A stretch of 10,863 nt of DNA. It comes from Deltaproteobacteria bacterium (GTDB lineage: Bacteria; Desulfobacterota; DSM-4660; Desulfatiglandales; HGW-15). Under the pieces are notes generated by a model. It was not told the DNA's origin, made no database searches, and was given only the letters and a program-made list of their open reading frames with translations. The stretch lies in contig JAFGPH010000133.1 in assembly GCA_016926135.1 (NCBI GenBank), positions 1 to 10,863 on the forward strand, written 5' to 3'. The position numbers and the translations under genes were made by a program. Shown here one piece after another: positions 1 to 7,837 of this stretch; the first letter of the stretch is position 1; the number at the start of each line of letters is the position of its first letter.

Positions 1-516
1 GTTGCCTGGGGAGAAATCGGGTTGGATTTCTTCCATCGGCACTCTTCACCGGACGACCAGATCGCAGGCTTTAAAAAGCAGATCGATCTCGCCAGGACTT
101 TCGATCTTCCCATTGTGATCCATGATAGGGATGCCCACGGGGAAGTGCTTGATATTCTTAAGGAGAAACAACAAGGTCACTACAAGGGGGTGTTCCACTG
201 CTTTTCAGGGGACTATGCGCTGGCGATGACACTCATCGAGATGGGTTTCCATATTTCCGTTCCCGGGACCGTCACCTTCCGGAATGCCGCCCAGATGCAG
301 GATGTGGCGGCCCGAATCCCTCTGGAACGCATGCTCGTGGAAACCGATGCACCCTTTCTCGCTCCGGTTCCCCGCAGGGGCGAGCGAAATGAGCCCGCCT
401 TCGTAACCCATACCGTGGACAAAGTCGCCCGTCTGAGGGGCATGGACACGGACGTCGTCGCCCGGCAGACGGCAGAAAATACCATGAGAGTTTTCAAACT
501 TCCAAATCGACCATGA
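1..516 (+). CDS. tatD: TatD family metal-dependent hydrolase (DNase), 3' part
   Basis: This is the C-terminal 171 residues of a TatD-type TIM-barrel hydrolase, open at the left edge of the window. The frame runs from base 1 without a stop. TatD enzymes are two-metal DNases/exonucleases linked to DNA repair and turnover; full-length members have about 255-265 residues, so roughly the first third is missing. Family motifs are clear: GEIGLDF at fragment residues 4-10 with its metal-ligand Glu, IHDRD near residue 40 with a ligand His, HCFSG near residue 66 with another His, and ETDAPFLAP near residue 114 with the metal-ligand Asp. A start could be placed at the TTG codon at base 22, but that codon encodes the Leu of GEIGLDF and so lies inside the protein. 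The stop codon overlaps the start of the Maf gene (ATGA), which suggests an operon with translational coupling. The exact substrate cannot be read from the sequence. Confidence 0.95.
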   Translation, partial: VAWGEIGLDFFHRHSSPDDQIAGFKKQIDLARTFDLPIVIHDRDAHGEVLDILKEKQQGHYKGVFHCFSGDYALAMTLIEMGFHISVPGTVTFRNAAQMQDVAARIPLERMLVETDAPFLAPVPRRGERNEPAFVTHTVDKVARLRGMDTDVVARQTAENTMRVFKLPNRP

Positions 517-1166
517 AAAACCGAATCATCAGTCTCGAAAACCCTCTGATTCTTGCCTCGGCATCGCCCCGGAGGAAAAGGCTCCTTGAACAGGTGGGGC
601 TCCCCATAAGGGTTCTCCCGAGCGACATCGACGAAAACCAGACCGATTTCAGCGATCCGGAGGCCACGGTGAGGTTGCTCGCCCATCAGAAGGCCCTCGC
701 CGTCTCTGACTCCGCGGAAGAGCACTGGATCCTGGGCGCCGACACCACCGTGGTCCTCGGCAGAACCAAGCTGGGAAAACCCGCCGACAAAATAGAGGCC
801 CGTTCAATGCTCACCCGACTCTCGGGAAAGGAACACAGGGTCATTACGGGTTTCTGTATTCTCTTCCCTGATTCGTCCCAAAGACCTCACCGGCAAGCCG
901 TTACGACCCGTGTGAAAGTGAAGGACCTCCGCCCCGCGGAAATCGAGGCCTACATCGAAACCGGGGAACCCTTCGGAAAGGCGGGGAGCTACGCCATTCA
1001 GGGCATCGGTGCTTTCCTGGTGGAATCCATCTCCGGTTCCTATACCAATGTGGTGGGACTTCCCGTGTGTGCCGTGATCAAAGCCCTCCTTGCCCTGGGC
1101 GCCCTGCGGTGCTTTCCCTTGCCCCCTTCCATCGAGTTCACCGGGCTCGCGGACCAACACGAGTGA
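513..1166 (+). CDS. maf: Maf/YhdE-type nucleoside triphosphate pyrophosphatase
   Basis: This 217-residue cytosolic enzyme belongs to the Maf/HAM1 superfamily. Members hydrolyse non-canonical or surplus nucleoside triphosphates to the monophosphate and pyrophosphate. Visible motifs are the N-terminal SASPRRKRLL (residues 16-25, phosphate-binding), GADTTVVL (75-82, catalytic Asp), GEPFGKAGSYAIQG near 151-164, and GSYTNVVGLP near the C-terminus. The KAG(S/G)Y.IQG and GLP signature fits the YhdE branch (dTTP/UTP pyrophosphatase) better than the YceF branch (7-methyl-GTP). The start overlaps the TatD stop by 4 bases and has no good ribosome-binding site of its own, so coupled translation is likely. 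Maf proteins usually end soon after the GLP.C.VI.AL helix. Here about 20 further residues follow, and they lie partly in the overlap with the convergent flavoprotein gene, so the tail may be a recent extension. The family assignment is firm; the substrate is inferred. Confidence 0.95.
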   Translation: MKNRIISLENPLILASASPRRKRLLEQVGLPIRVLPSDIDENQTDFSDPEATVRLLAHQKALAVSDSAEEHWILGADTTVVLGRTKLGKPADKIEARSMLTRLSGKEHRVITGFCILFPDSSQRPHRQAVTTRVKVKDLRPAEIEAYIETGEPFGKAGSYAIQGIGAFLVESISGSYTNVVGLPVCAVIKALLALGALRCFPLPPSIEFTGLADQHE

Positions 1167-2130
1167 AAATAGCTCCGAGACGCCGGTGAATCTCACGTGC
1201 ACCTTCTACTATCTCCCGGATCACTTCTTGTACGCTTTCAAGATTTTCAATTAGCCCGATAACCTGACCACAGGAAATGATCCCTGCATTGATATCACCT
1301 TCCTGATAGGCCTTTAACCCCAACTTGCCGCTGATGACAGTGAGGAGTTCATCGAGACCGGCACCCTTTTTTTCAAGTTCCAACACTCGCTCGGCAGCGC
1401 TATTTCTAATAACACGGGCTGCATTTTGAATTGAGCGTTCGATAATCATGGTATCACGTTCGGTGGCCCTAAGAAGCCACTCCTTGATCTCAGGATGGAT
1501 CCAGCATTCATGTGTAAGCATAAAACGCGTACCCATGAGAACCCCCTCAGCCCCAAGTGCTAGAGCCGCGACAAACCCCTTTGCATCACAGATTCCCCCA
1601 CCGGCAATTACCGGAATCGTGAGAACCTGTGTCGCCTTTTGTATCAGAATTAATGTGGTGATATTATCCATTCCAGGGTGTCCGGCACATTCAAACCCTA
1701 CAACAGTGACTGCGTCGACCCCAATTTTTTCTGCAGTTTGCGCATAGTGTACACCGGGGACTTTATGGATCACCTTCACCCCTGCCTGTTTAAGCCGGCT
1801 GAGATACGGTTCGGGATTTCGTCCGGCTGTCTCTATAATCGGCACACCTTCTTCAATAGCTGCATCAAAATACTCATCTGTCCTTTCCCCCGGCTGAATG
1901 TCGGGCAGCATCGAGATATTGACGCCAAAGGGTTTATCCGTAAGATCCCTGCACTTTCGGATCTCTTGTCTTAATAGCTCTATTGTCTGAAAACTTAATG
2001 CTGTGATAATTCCTAGCCCTCCGGCATTGGATACCGCGGCAGCAAGCTCTGCATCAGAAAGCCACATCATCCCGCCCTGGATAATGGGATATTCAATACC
2101 GAACGTCTCAGTAATACGTGTTTTGAACAT
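1138..2130 (-). CDS. NAD(P)H-dependent flavin oxidoreductase, NPD / nitronate monooxygenase-like (FabK-related)
   Basis: This is a 330-residue FMN-dependent TIM-barrel protein of the 2-nitropropane dioxygenase/FabK superfamily. Landmarks from the ATG at 2130 are YPIIQGGM (14-21) and the GGLG loop (37-40), both FMN contacts; GFECAGHPG (145-153), whose His matches the catalytic-base position of nitronate monooxygenases; PVIAGGGI (173-180) and GTRFMLTHE (200-208), phosphate-binding strands; and a C-terminal GDINAGIISCGQVIGLI segment (278-294). ATG 2130 is chosen over the upstream TTG at 2148 because a GAGGAA ribosome-binding site lies about eight bases before the ATG and overlaps the TTG region. 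The physiological substrate is unknown; relatives include nitronate monooxygenases and enoyl-ACP reductases. The gene is convergent with maf and overlaps its last 29 bases. Its third positions are clearly richer in A/T than those of the flanking genes, suggesting separate ancestry. Confidence 0.9.
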   Translation of the reverse strand: MFKTRITETFGIEYPIIQGGMMWLSDAELAAAVSNAGGLGIITALSFQTIELLRQEIRKCRDLTDKPFGVNISMLPDIQPGERTDEYFDAAIEEGVPIIETAGRNPEPYLSRLKQAGVKVIHKVPGVHYAQTAEKIGVDAVTVVGFECAGHPGMDNITTLILIQKATQVLTIPVIAGGGICDAKGFVAALALGAEGVLMGTRFMLTHECWIHPEIKEWLLRATERDTMIIERSIQNAARVIRNSAAERVLELEKKGAGLDELLTVISGKLGLKAYQEGDINAGIISCGQVIGLIENLESVQEVIREIVEGAREIHRRLGAIFTRVGPRAR

Positions 2131-2544
2131 CGGCTGTTTCCTCAACAATAAATCTATCGGTAAATGTAGTCGGCTCGGAAAAACAGGTTTATATTTCTCT
2201 ATATCATCAAATATGTGCGGAAGAAAGTTTCTCCATTTTCAATTTTAAATCCAGCCGGGCTACTCGACTGATGCGAAACCGACCGCCCCATAGATTCGAT
2301 CGGTTACTGCCTATTCCAAATAACATAAAATGCCTTCACCAATTTTTTCGATTCTTTTCAGAAATTCCCCCCGTCGGGTTCGAGGAAAGTCACCCATAAA
2401 CCCTGAAGTTGCGTTTTGAAGGAGTAGCAATAATTCCGGCTTTTTATTCCATACCAAATGGCAGACAGATTTACTCGTTTCAATCAATACACCTATCCCC
2501 GTGCCGACCACACATCGGGACTTCACCCCGAATTTCGAGACACC

Positions 2545-2684
2545 AGACCTCTGCAACCTCGGGCAGGAAATCTGACGAAGGTCTAAATCGAATCGAACCC
2601 GGCGAAAGGGATTGACAAAACTGGTGGGAGAGCTAGGCTTACTATATAATAGACTTTTTCTCCCTACCCCATGCGGAGGTAGCC
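2545..2684 (+). other. cluster of nested inverted repeats, possible structured RNA or repeat element
   Basis: Within 140 bases there are four dyads in series. A 6-base stem AGACCT/AGGTCT encloses an adjacent CTGC/GCAG hairpin (2551-2554 with 2563-2566). A GGGAGA/TCTCCC stem (2626-2631 with 2659-2664) extends through GG/CC with a bulge. Inside it lies a perfect CTAT-ATA-ATAG mini hairpin (2642-2652). A CTACC/GGTAG hairpin (2664-2668 with 2678-2682) follows. This density is higher than in the rest of the gap. It could be a folded leader RNA of the kinase operon, an operator region, or part of a dispersed repeat. No known RNA family was recognised, and no folding energy was calculated. Confidence 0.3.
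2645..2650 (+). promoter_or_regulatory. possible sigma70 -10 element (TATAAT) upstream of the kinase operon
   Basis: A perfect TATAAT lies at 2645-2650, about 220 bases before the kinase start. A perfect TTGACA occurs at 2612-2617, but the gap between them is 27 bases, far from the usual 16-18. At 17 bases the paired -35 would be TGGTGG, a poor match. With TTGACA, the hexamer at 16 bases is TAGGCT, also weak. The perfect hexamers may therefore belong to two weak overlapping promoters or to an activator-dependent one. Confidence 0.25.
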
Positions 2685-2825
2685 CTGGATTCACAAGCAA
2701 AGTCTCATGTATCCTAACGGAGTGTGGGGCTCGTTTTTTTGATTGAGAAAGGCCCATCTCGCCCTTGGAGTCCCATCGAGGTTCGTGGGATGGCCCGCAT
2801 CTCCAGAATGAAGGAGTTGTCAGCC

Positions 2826-2909
2826 ATGATCCAAGATGTGAACGCATTGTTGGTCAACAATTGGAGAAAGTATGAAAATCTCAGCAAGAGATATGGATTT
2901 TTCCTTTAA
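2826..2909 (+). CDS. possible 27-residue leader peptide overlapping the kinase start
   Basis: A short reading frame starts at ATG 2826 and is preceded by AAGGAG (2812-2817) with a spacing of about eight bases, a better ribosome-binding site than that of the kinase gene. It encodes MIQDVNALLVNNWRKYENLS followed by seven more residues ending in GFFL, and stops at TAA 2907-2909. That is 38 bases inside the kinase coding sequence in another frame. The arrangement resembles translational coupling, where ribosomes on a leader open or reinitiate at the downstream start. The frame also extends upstream without a stop to ATG 2724, but those extra residues look less protein-like. The function of the peptide is unknown; it may be only a chance open frame. 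Confidence 0.3.
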   Translation: MIQDVNALLVNNWRKYENLSKRYGFFL

Positions 2910-5900
2910 TACGTATAGTGATAGACCTGAGGTCGCAGAGGTCCGCAGGACCATACTTGACAAACTCCTGTATATCTTTTCCCTTGTTGGTCTGCCTGCC
3001 GTAGGAATTGGAGCCACTCAGGCCTATATGCAAGGAAGATGGATTTTCTCCCTGCTTTATGCCGTTATATACCTCGCCTTCCTGCTGGGAACGTTTGCAT
3101 CCCGTCGACTCCCTTACAGGATCAGGGCGCTGATTCTGGTTTCGTCGTTGTTCCTGATTGCCCTTGCGATCCTGATCCGTGTCGGAATGAGTGGTGTAGG
3201 GCTCCAACTCATGCTTGGAGTCTGCTTCATGGTTGCCGTGCTCTTCGGCGTTCGTGCGGGGGTTCTCGCCATTCTGGTCAGCCTTGCGTGTATCGGCTAC
3301 GTGGCCTTCGGCATGACGACCGGTTTCATCGACATCTATCCCGAGCACATGCTGACATCAAGGTCGCCTATGGCCTGGATTACGGGGCTATGTGTGTTCT
3401 TCATGATGGTAAGTATCACGGTCATTGCGCCAGAGATGTTAAGACGACGCATCGAAGAATCCCTGGTTCTGCTGCAGGGACAAAAGAAAGGGGTTGAGAC
3501 TCTCAATCAGCAGCTTGAGCGCGAAATCCAGGGACGCAGGCAGGCGGAAGAGGCGCTGAAGGATAGTGAGGCACTCTATCGCTTGGTGACTGAGTCATCA
3601 CTGACGGGAATCTATATCATCCAGGACAACCGTCTCGTATACGCCAACAAGAGGCTATGTGAAATGGGGGGATACCGACCAGAAGAGATCCTCGGCAGGG
3701 ACTTTTCGGGCTTCATTCACAGTCAAGACATTGGAATGGTCAAGGGCATCCTGGGAAAAAGGCTCCAGGGGCTCCAAGCCCCTAACCACTATCAGGTTCG
3801 TGTTTTGAAAAGGGATGGAAGTCACCTGTGGGTGGAGCTCTTTGACGCTATGGGTGATTACAAAGGACGAAGTGCGACTATCGGAAATATGGTAGACATC
3901 AGTGCCAGCAAGCAGGCCGAGGCAGCCCTGAGGGAGACAGACAAGACCCTTTTCCAGATCGTTCAGGGAAATTCCATCCCAACCTTTGTGATCGACAGGG
4001 AACATGTTGTCACCTATTGGAACAAAGCTTGCGAGAATCTTACAGGTATCTCTGCAAGTGATATTATCGGAACCCGGAAACATCGGGCGGCCTTCTATTG
4101 TGTAGAAAGGCCCGTTCTGGCTGATCTCATAGTGGACAGCGCACCGGAGGATGATATGGCCAAATATTACCCCAGAGGAATCAGTGAGTCGGTGCTTATA
4201 GAAGGGGCATACGAGGTTGAGGATTTCTTTCCAAACCTGGGAAAGAGAGGTAAATGGCTTTTCTTTACGGCCACCCCATTAAAGGATTCCGAAGGGGGGG
4301 TCATTGGAGCCATAGAAACCCTGCAGGATATCACTGACCGGAAGTTTGCGGAGCAATCGCTGAAGCAAGAACAGGCGTTTTTGCGGCATGTTATCGACAC
4401 GGTGCCCGGTATCATCTGTGTGAAGATGGAAGACGGGCGCTTTGCTTTGGCAAACAGAGCCCTGGCTTACGCCTATGGCACGACGGTGGCCGATTTGGAA
4501 GGCAAGAAGGACACCGACTTCAGTCCGACACCGGAGGAAGCAGCCGCTTTCCGGAAGGACGATCTTCATGTGATCAGGGGAAGAGTGACGAAGACGATCC
4601 CTGAGGAAGAGATCACATTTGCTGACGGAACCATCCACTGGCTCTCAACGACCAAGATCCCACTGGTGCTGCAGGACGGGACATGCTCTCAGCTTTTGGC
4701 CGTCGCTGTAGACATCACCGAGCGCAAGCAGGCCGAAGAGGCATTACGGAATAGCGAGGCCAAGTACCGCGAGCTTGTCCAGAACGCTAACAGCATCATT
4801 TTACGAATGGACACCGAGGGGAACATCACTTTCTTTAATGAATTCGCTCAGAGTTTTTTCGGCTATTCTGAGGAAGAAATACTCGGCAGGAATGTGGTTG
4901 GAACGATAGTACCGCAGACGGACAGTGCAGGGCAGGACCTTGAGGCAATGGTTCGGGATATCGGACTTCGCCCGGAGAGATATGAGACCAATGAAAACGA
5001 AAACATGCGACAAAATGGTGAGAGGGTCTGGGTTACCTGGACGAATAAAGGGATTCGTGACGCTGACGAAAACGTTGTAGGAATCTTGTGCATTGGGAAT
5101 GATATTACTCAGCGGAAAAGTATCGAAGACCAACTTCGCCAGGCCCAGAAGATGGAGGCTATCGGCACCTTGGCGGGCGGCATTGCTCATGATTTCAACA
5201 ATATCCTGGGCGGTATCATAGGGTACACCGAATTGGCCATGATGGATGAATCACCCGATCCGGACAACAGGAGGTATCAATACCTGAGTCGGTTGCTCGA
5301 GGCCGGAAACCGTGCCAAGGATTTGATTCAGCAGATTCTCAAATTCAGCAAGCGCGATTCCGCCGCTATGAGCGCATTTTCCATAACACCCGTTGTCAAG
5401 GAATCGGTCAAACTTCTGCGGGCAATCCTGCCGAAAAGCATTGATCTCCAACAGCGCATCCAGGCCGATCCGGACAGGATCATGGGCGATCCAACCCAGG
5501 TACACCAGGTCATCATGAATTTGTGCACCAACGCTTATCATGTCATGCGCGGTGAAGGCGGTGTCCTGAGCATAACCTTGGAGAACGCCCGGATCGAGAG
5601 TCCCCGGGAGTCCATGTCATTGAAAGTGCCGCCGGGGGATTACATACGGTTGAGTGTTTCGGATACAGGGTCTGGGATAGCTCCTCAAATACTTGAAAGA
5701 ATCTTCGAGCCCTATTTCACTACAAAGAAGATATCGGAAGGAACCGGTCTGGGGCTTTCCGTAACCCTAGGGATTGTGAAGAGCCATAACGGCCTCATTG
5801 AGCTGACAAGCAGGGTGGGAGAAGGCACCCGGTTCGACGTGTATTTCCCAGTCACCCAGACACGGTCTGTTGAAGCAGCTAGTCGAGTCGGTGCTCTCCC

Positions 5901-6297
5901 TGCCGGTCATATGGAAAGCGTTCTCGTTGTAGATGATGAGCTTTTCTTTCTTGACGTACTCAAGGAGAATCTACAGACCTTAAATTACCGGGTAACCGCC
6001 AATCAGAGCAGCGTGAAGACCTTGGAGGCCTTCAAGTCCAATCCAAACGGCTTTGATCTGGTGATCACGGATCAGAGCATGCCCGAGATGACCGGTGTGC
6101 AGTTGGTCGCGGAGATCCGGAAATACAATAGAGACATCCCGATCATACTATGCACTGGATACAGTGAGATTGTCAGCGAGAAATCGGCAAAACATTATGG
6201 CATAACCAAGTTCCTGATGAAGCCGATCGCGGCAACTGAGCTGGCCTGGGCGGTTCATGAGGCCTTGGGGGTTGAAAAGGTAGGGTCCCATGGGTAA
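2872..6297 (+). CDS. membrane-bound hybrid sensor histidine kinase with four PAS domains and a C-terminal receiver
   Basis: This 1141-residue inner-membrane kinase should autophosphorylate on His and pass the phosphate through its own receiver and/or to the adjacent regulator. Residues about 31-190 hold five or six hydrophobic segments (near 31-50, 57-75, 84-104, 109-125, 128-150, 166-187). They have very short loops and no large periplasmic domain. A coiled coil (about 191-232) leads to PAS1 (233-350), PAS2 (353-492, with an enlarged loop around 400-455), PAS3 (500-622) and PAS4 (628-752). Each PAS domain ends in the usual D-I-[ST] exit motif. HisKA carries IAHDFNNIL with phospho-acceptor His773. 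The HATPase domain shows the N box (Asn883, Asn887), G1 DTGSGIA from Asp931, the F box FEPYFTTK and the G2 GTGLGL. The receiver has the acidic pair Asp1021/Asp1022, phospho-acceptor Asp1067 and Lys1117. ATG 2872 follows GGAGAA at five bases; an internal ATG at 2893 is a weaker alternative. The stop overlaps the regulator start by 8 bases. The signal sensed is unknown. Confidence 0.95.
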   Translation: MKISARDMDFSFNTYSDRPEVAEVRRTILDKLLYIFSLVGLPAVGIGATQAYMQGRWIFSLLYAVIYLAFLLGTFASRRLPYRIRALILVSSLFLIALAILIRVGMSGVGLQLMLGVCFMVAVLFGVRAGVLAILVSLACIGYVAFGMTTGFIDIYPEHMLTSRSPMAWITGLCVFFMMVSITVIAPEMLRRRIEESLVLLQGQKKGVETLNQQLEREIQGRRQAEEALKDSEALYRLVTESSLTGIYIIQDNRLVYANKRLCEMGGYRPEEILGRDFSGFIHSQDIGMVKGILGKRLQGLQAPNHYQVRVLKRDGSHLWVELFDAMGDYKGRSATIGNMVDISASKQAEAALRETDKTLFQIVQGNSIPTFVIDREHVVTYWNKACENLTGISASDIIGTRKHRAAFYCVERPVLADLIVDSAPEDDMAKYYPRGISESVLIEGAYEVEDFFPNLGKRGKWLFFTATPLKDSEGGVIGAIETLQDITDRKFAEQSLKQEQAFLRHVIDTVPGIICVKMEDGRFALANRALAYAYGTTVADLEGKKDTDFSPTPEEAAAFRKDDLHVIRGRVTKTIPEEEITFADGTIHWLSTTKIPLVLQDGTCSQLLAVAVDITERKQAEEALRNSEAKYRELVQNANSIILRMDTEGNITFFNEFAQSFFGYSEEEILGRNVVGTIVPQTDSAGQDLEAMVRDIGLRPERYETNENENMRQNGERVWVTWTNKGIRDADENVVGILCIGNDITQRKSIEDQLRQAQKMEAIGTLAGGIAHDFNNILGGIIGYTELAMMDESPDPDNRRYQYLSRLLEAGNRAKDLIQQILKFSKRDSAAMSAFSITPVVKESVKLLRAILPKSIDLQQRIQADPDRIMGDPTQVHQVIMNLCTNAYHVMRGEGGVLSITLENARIESPRESMSLKVPPGDYIRLSVSDTGSGIAPQILERIFEPYFTTKKISEGTGLGLSVTLGIVKSHNGLIELTSRVGEGTRFDVYFPVTQTRSVEAASRVGALPAGHMESVLVVDDELFFLDVLKENLQTLNYRVTANQSSVKTLEAFKSNPNGFDLVITDQSMPEMTGVQLVAEIRKYNRDIPIILCTGYSEIVSEKSAKHYGITKFLMKPIAATELAWAVHEALGVEKVGSHG

Positions 6298-7726
6298 CGT
6301 AATCATCATTGACGATGACGAATACATCCGGGACGTGCTGACCGATCACTGCCGGAGGTTGAATCACCAGGCCTCTTCGGCCCGCACCCTCGCTGAAGGA
6401 ATGACCCTGATCCGCACCCAGCCCGCTGATCTCGTTTTCCTGGATGTGCGTCTCCCTGATGGAAACGGCCTGGATGCCCTTCTCAGGATACGTAAGCTGC
6501 CGTCCTTGCCGGAGGTGATCATCATCACCGGTATGGCAGACAATGAGGGGGCGGAACTCGCCATTAAGAGCGGCGCCTGGGACTACATCCAGAAGCCTCT
6601 CTCCAAGCAGGACATCATCCTCCATATCCGGCGGACCTTCGAATATCGGGAGAAAAAGCAAGAGTCTCAGCAGCCCGTGCTTCTGAAGACAGAGGGCGTT
6701 TTCGGCGGTAGCCCCCAAATGAAGACCTGCCTGGAGATTGTGGCCCAGTGCGCACCCAGCGATGCCAGTGTGCTGATTTCAGGGGAAACGGGCACCGGCA
6801 AAGAGTTATTCGCGAGGGCCATCCATGCGAACAGCCGGAGGATCAAGGGGCCTTTCGTAGTGGTTGACTGTGCGGCCCTCCCGGAGCACCTGACGGAAAG
6901 CACGCTATTCGGCCATGTCCGGGGTGCATTCACGGGAGCGGTGCAGCCCAGTGAGGGTCTGATCAAGCAAGCAGACGGAGGCACCCTTTTCCTGGATGAG
7001 GTTGGTGAGCTATCCCTTCCTCTGCAGAAATCCTTTCTCAGAGTTTTACAGGAGAGGCAATTCAGGCCTGTGGGTGGCACCCAAGAGGTGCGAAGCGACT
7101 TCAGGTTGATCTCGGCAACCAACCGCAATCTCGCACGTATGCTCAATGAAAGTGCCTTCCGGCAGGATCTCTACCAGAGGCTAAGGACCTTTTTTCTTCC
7201 TCTTCCGCCTCTTCGGGAGAGGAAGGAGGACATTCGCGAACTCACGCTCCAGTATGTCCATATTCTTTGCGAAAAGCACGGATTGGAATCCAAAGGGGTT
7301 CTCCCGGAGTTCGTGCAACTCTTGAGTGACTATGACTGGCCCGGGAATGTGCGGGAACTCGTCCACGCCCTCGAAAGGGCGATCCTGGCCAGTGGAAAAG
7401 AACCTGTGCTCTACCCAATTCATTTGCCAGACCCGATTCGAATAAGACGAACCCACTCCCTCCTTGCGGAACGCCGGGAAGAGATACCCCGGCAAAGCCC
7501 TGCAGAAGGACTGCGATATGCCGACACAGAGGGGGATCTTTGGGATCCGTTGCCTCCATTGAAGGACGTCCGAGATGCTGCGGTTGAAGGTGTCGAGAGA
7601 ACCTATCTGAAAAGGCTGCTGGAAGAGACTCACGGGAACCTCGACCGGGCAACGGCCATATCCGGGCTCAGCAAGAACCGTCTCTATGTGCTCATCAAGA
7701 AACTCCGACTCTCCCGAAGGGAATGA
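6290..7726 (+). CDS. NtrC-family sigma54-dependent response regulator
   Basis: This 478-residue transcription activator is probably the output partner of the kinase whose stop it overlaps (ATGGGTAA). The receiver (about 1-120) has the acidic pocket Asp8-Asp10, phospho-acceptor Asp52 in VFLDVRLP and Lys102 in QKPL. The AAA+ domain (about 137-370) has Walker A GETGTGKE (165-172), the sigma54-contacting loop GAFTGA (212-217), Walker B GTLFLDEV (231-238), the arginine-finger region FRQDLYQRL (290-298), LPPLRERKEDI (305-315) and WPGNVREL (350-357). A linker is followed by a Fis-type helix-turn-helix (about 440-475) ending in SGLSKNRLYVLIKKLRL. The intact GAFTGA loop means it should open sigma54 promoters from upstream sites by ATP hydrolysis. 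The next gene downstream has just such a promoter, making it the prime candidate target. The DNA site and the stimulus cannot be read from the sequence. Confidence 0.96.
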   Translation: MGNVIIIDDDEYIRDVLTDHCRRLNHQASSARTLAEGMTLIRTQPADLVFLDVRLPDGNGLDALLRIRKLPSLPEVIIITGMADNEGAELAIKSGAWDYIQKPLSKQDIILHIRRTFEYREKKQESQQPVLLKTEGVFGGSPQMKTCLEIVAQCAPSDASVLISGETGTGKELFARAIHANSRRIKGPFVVVDCAALPEHLTESTLFGHVRGAFTGAVQPSEGLIKQADGGTLFLDEVGELSLPLQKSFLRVLQERQFRPVGGTQEVRSDFRLISATNRNLARMLNESAFRQDLYQRLRTFFLPLPPLRERKEDIRELTLQYVHILCEKHGLESKGVLPEFVQLLSDYDWPGNVRELVHALERAILASGKEPVLYPIHLPDPIRIRRTHSLLAERREEIPRQSPAEGLRYADTEGDLWDPLPPLKDVRDAAVEGVERTYLKRLLEETHGNLDRATAISGLSKNRLYVLIKKLRLSRRE

Positions 7727-7728
7727 GA

Positions 7729-7767
7729 TTTTTGCCCCACAAAAATTTTTTGCTGCACGGGAAAAAA
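7729..7767. promoter_or_regulatory. overlapping A/T dyads after the regulator gene: operator candidates or weak terminator
   Basis: Two dyads share a T tract. TTTTTG-CCCCA-CAAAAA (7729-7745) is followed directly by six T residues (7746-7751), which then pair with six A residues at 7762-7767 around a ten-base loop. As a terminator the stem would be weak because it is nearly all A-U. The dyads lie about 120-160 bases before the predicted start of the chemoreceptor transcript, the range where NtrC-type activators usually bind. Both half-units contain a T-run followed by GC and then CAC. Either role is inference. Confidence 0.3.
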
Positions 7768-7837
7768 CATCCCCCCAAGGTCTCCCTTTGAAAGCACCCT
7801 GACCTCCGCAATTCTCCCTTAACAATTTGTATTCCTT

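Larger units (their letters stand above)
2131..2871. other. gene-poor divergent gap with several dyads
   Basis: This 741-base gap lies between the divergent flavoprotein gene and the histidine kinase gene. It should contain the promoters of both. The left part (to about 2450) is AT-rich. Dyads seen directly include AACCGA/TCGGTT (2277-2282 with 2300-2305), TCGGG/CCCGA (2515-2519 with 2527-2531), AGACCT/AGGTCT (2545-2550 with 2579-2584) enclosing CTGC/GCAG, GGGAGA/TCTCCC (2626-2631 with 2659-2664), and TCCCA/TGGGA (2771-2775 with 2786-2790). A minus-strand reading frame of 178 codons (2311-2847) spans most of the gap but has no ribosome-binding site at its start and no domain I recognise. I therefore do not call it a gene, although its last 90 or so residues look fairly protein-like. 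No tRNA or known riboswitch consensus was recognised. Confidence 0.5.

Noticed and set aside
2612..2650. TTGACA with TATAAT read as one strong sigma70 promoter
   Set aside because: The spacing is 27 bases, about ten too many for a single sigma70 promoter.
2311..2847. Minus-strand reading frame of 178 codons in the gap before the kinase gene
   Set aside because: No ribosome-binding site at the start, no recognised domain, mixed composition, and dyads running through it. Kept only as part of an unexplained block; a protein search of its last 100 residues could reverse this.
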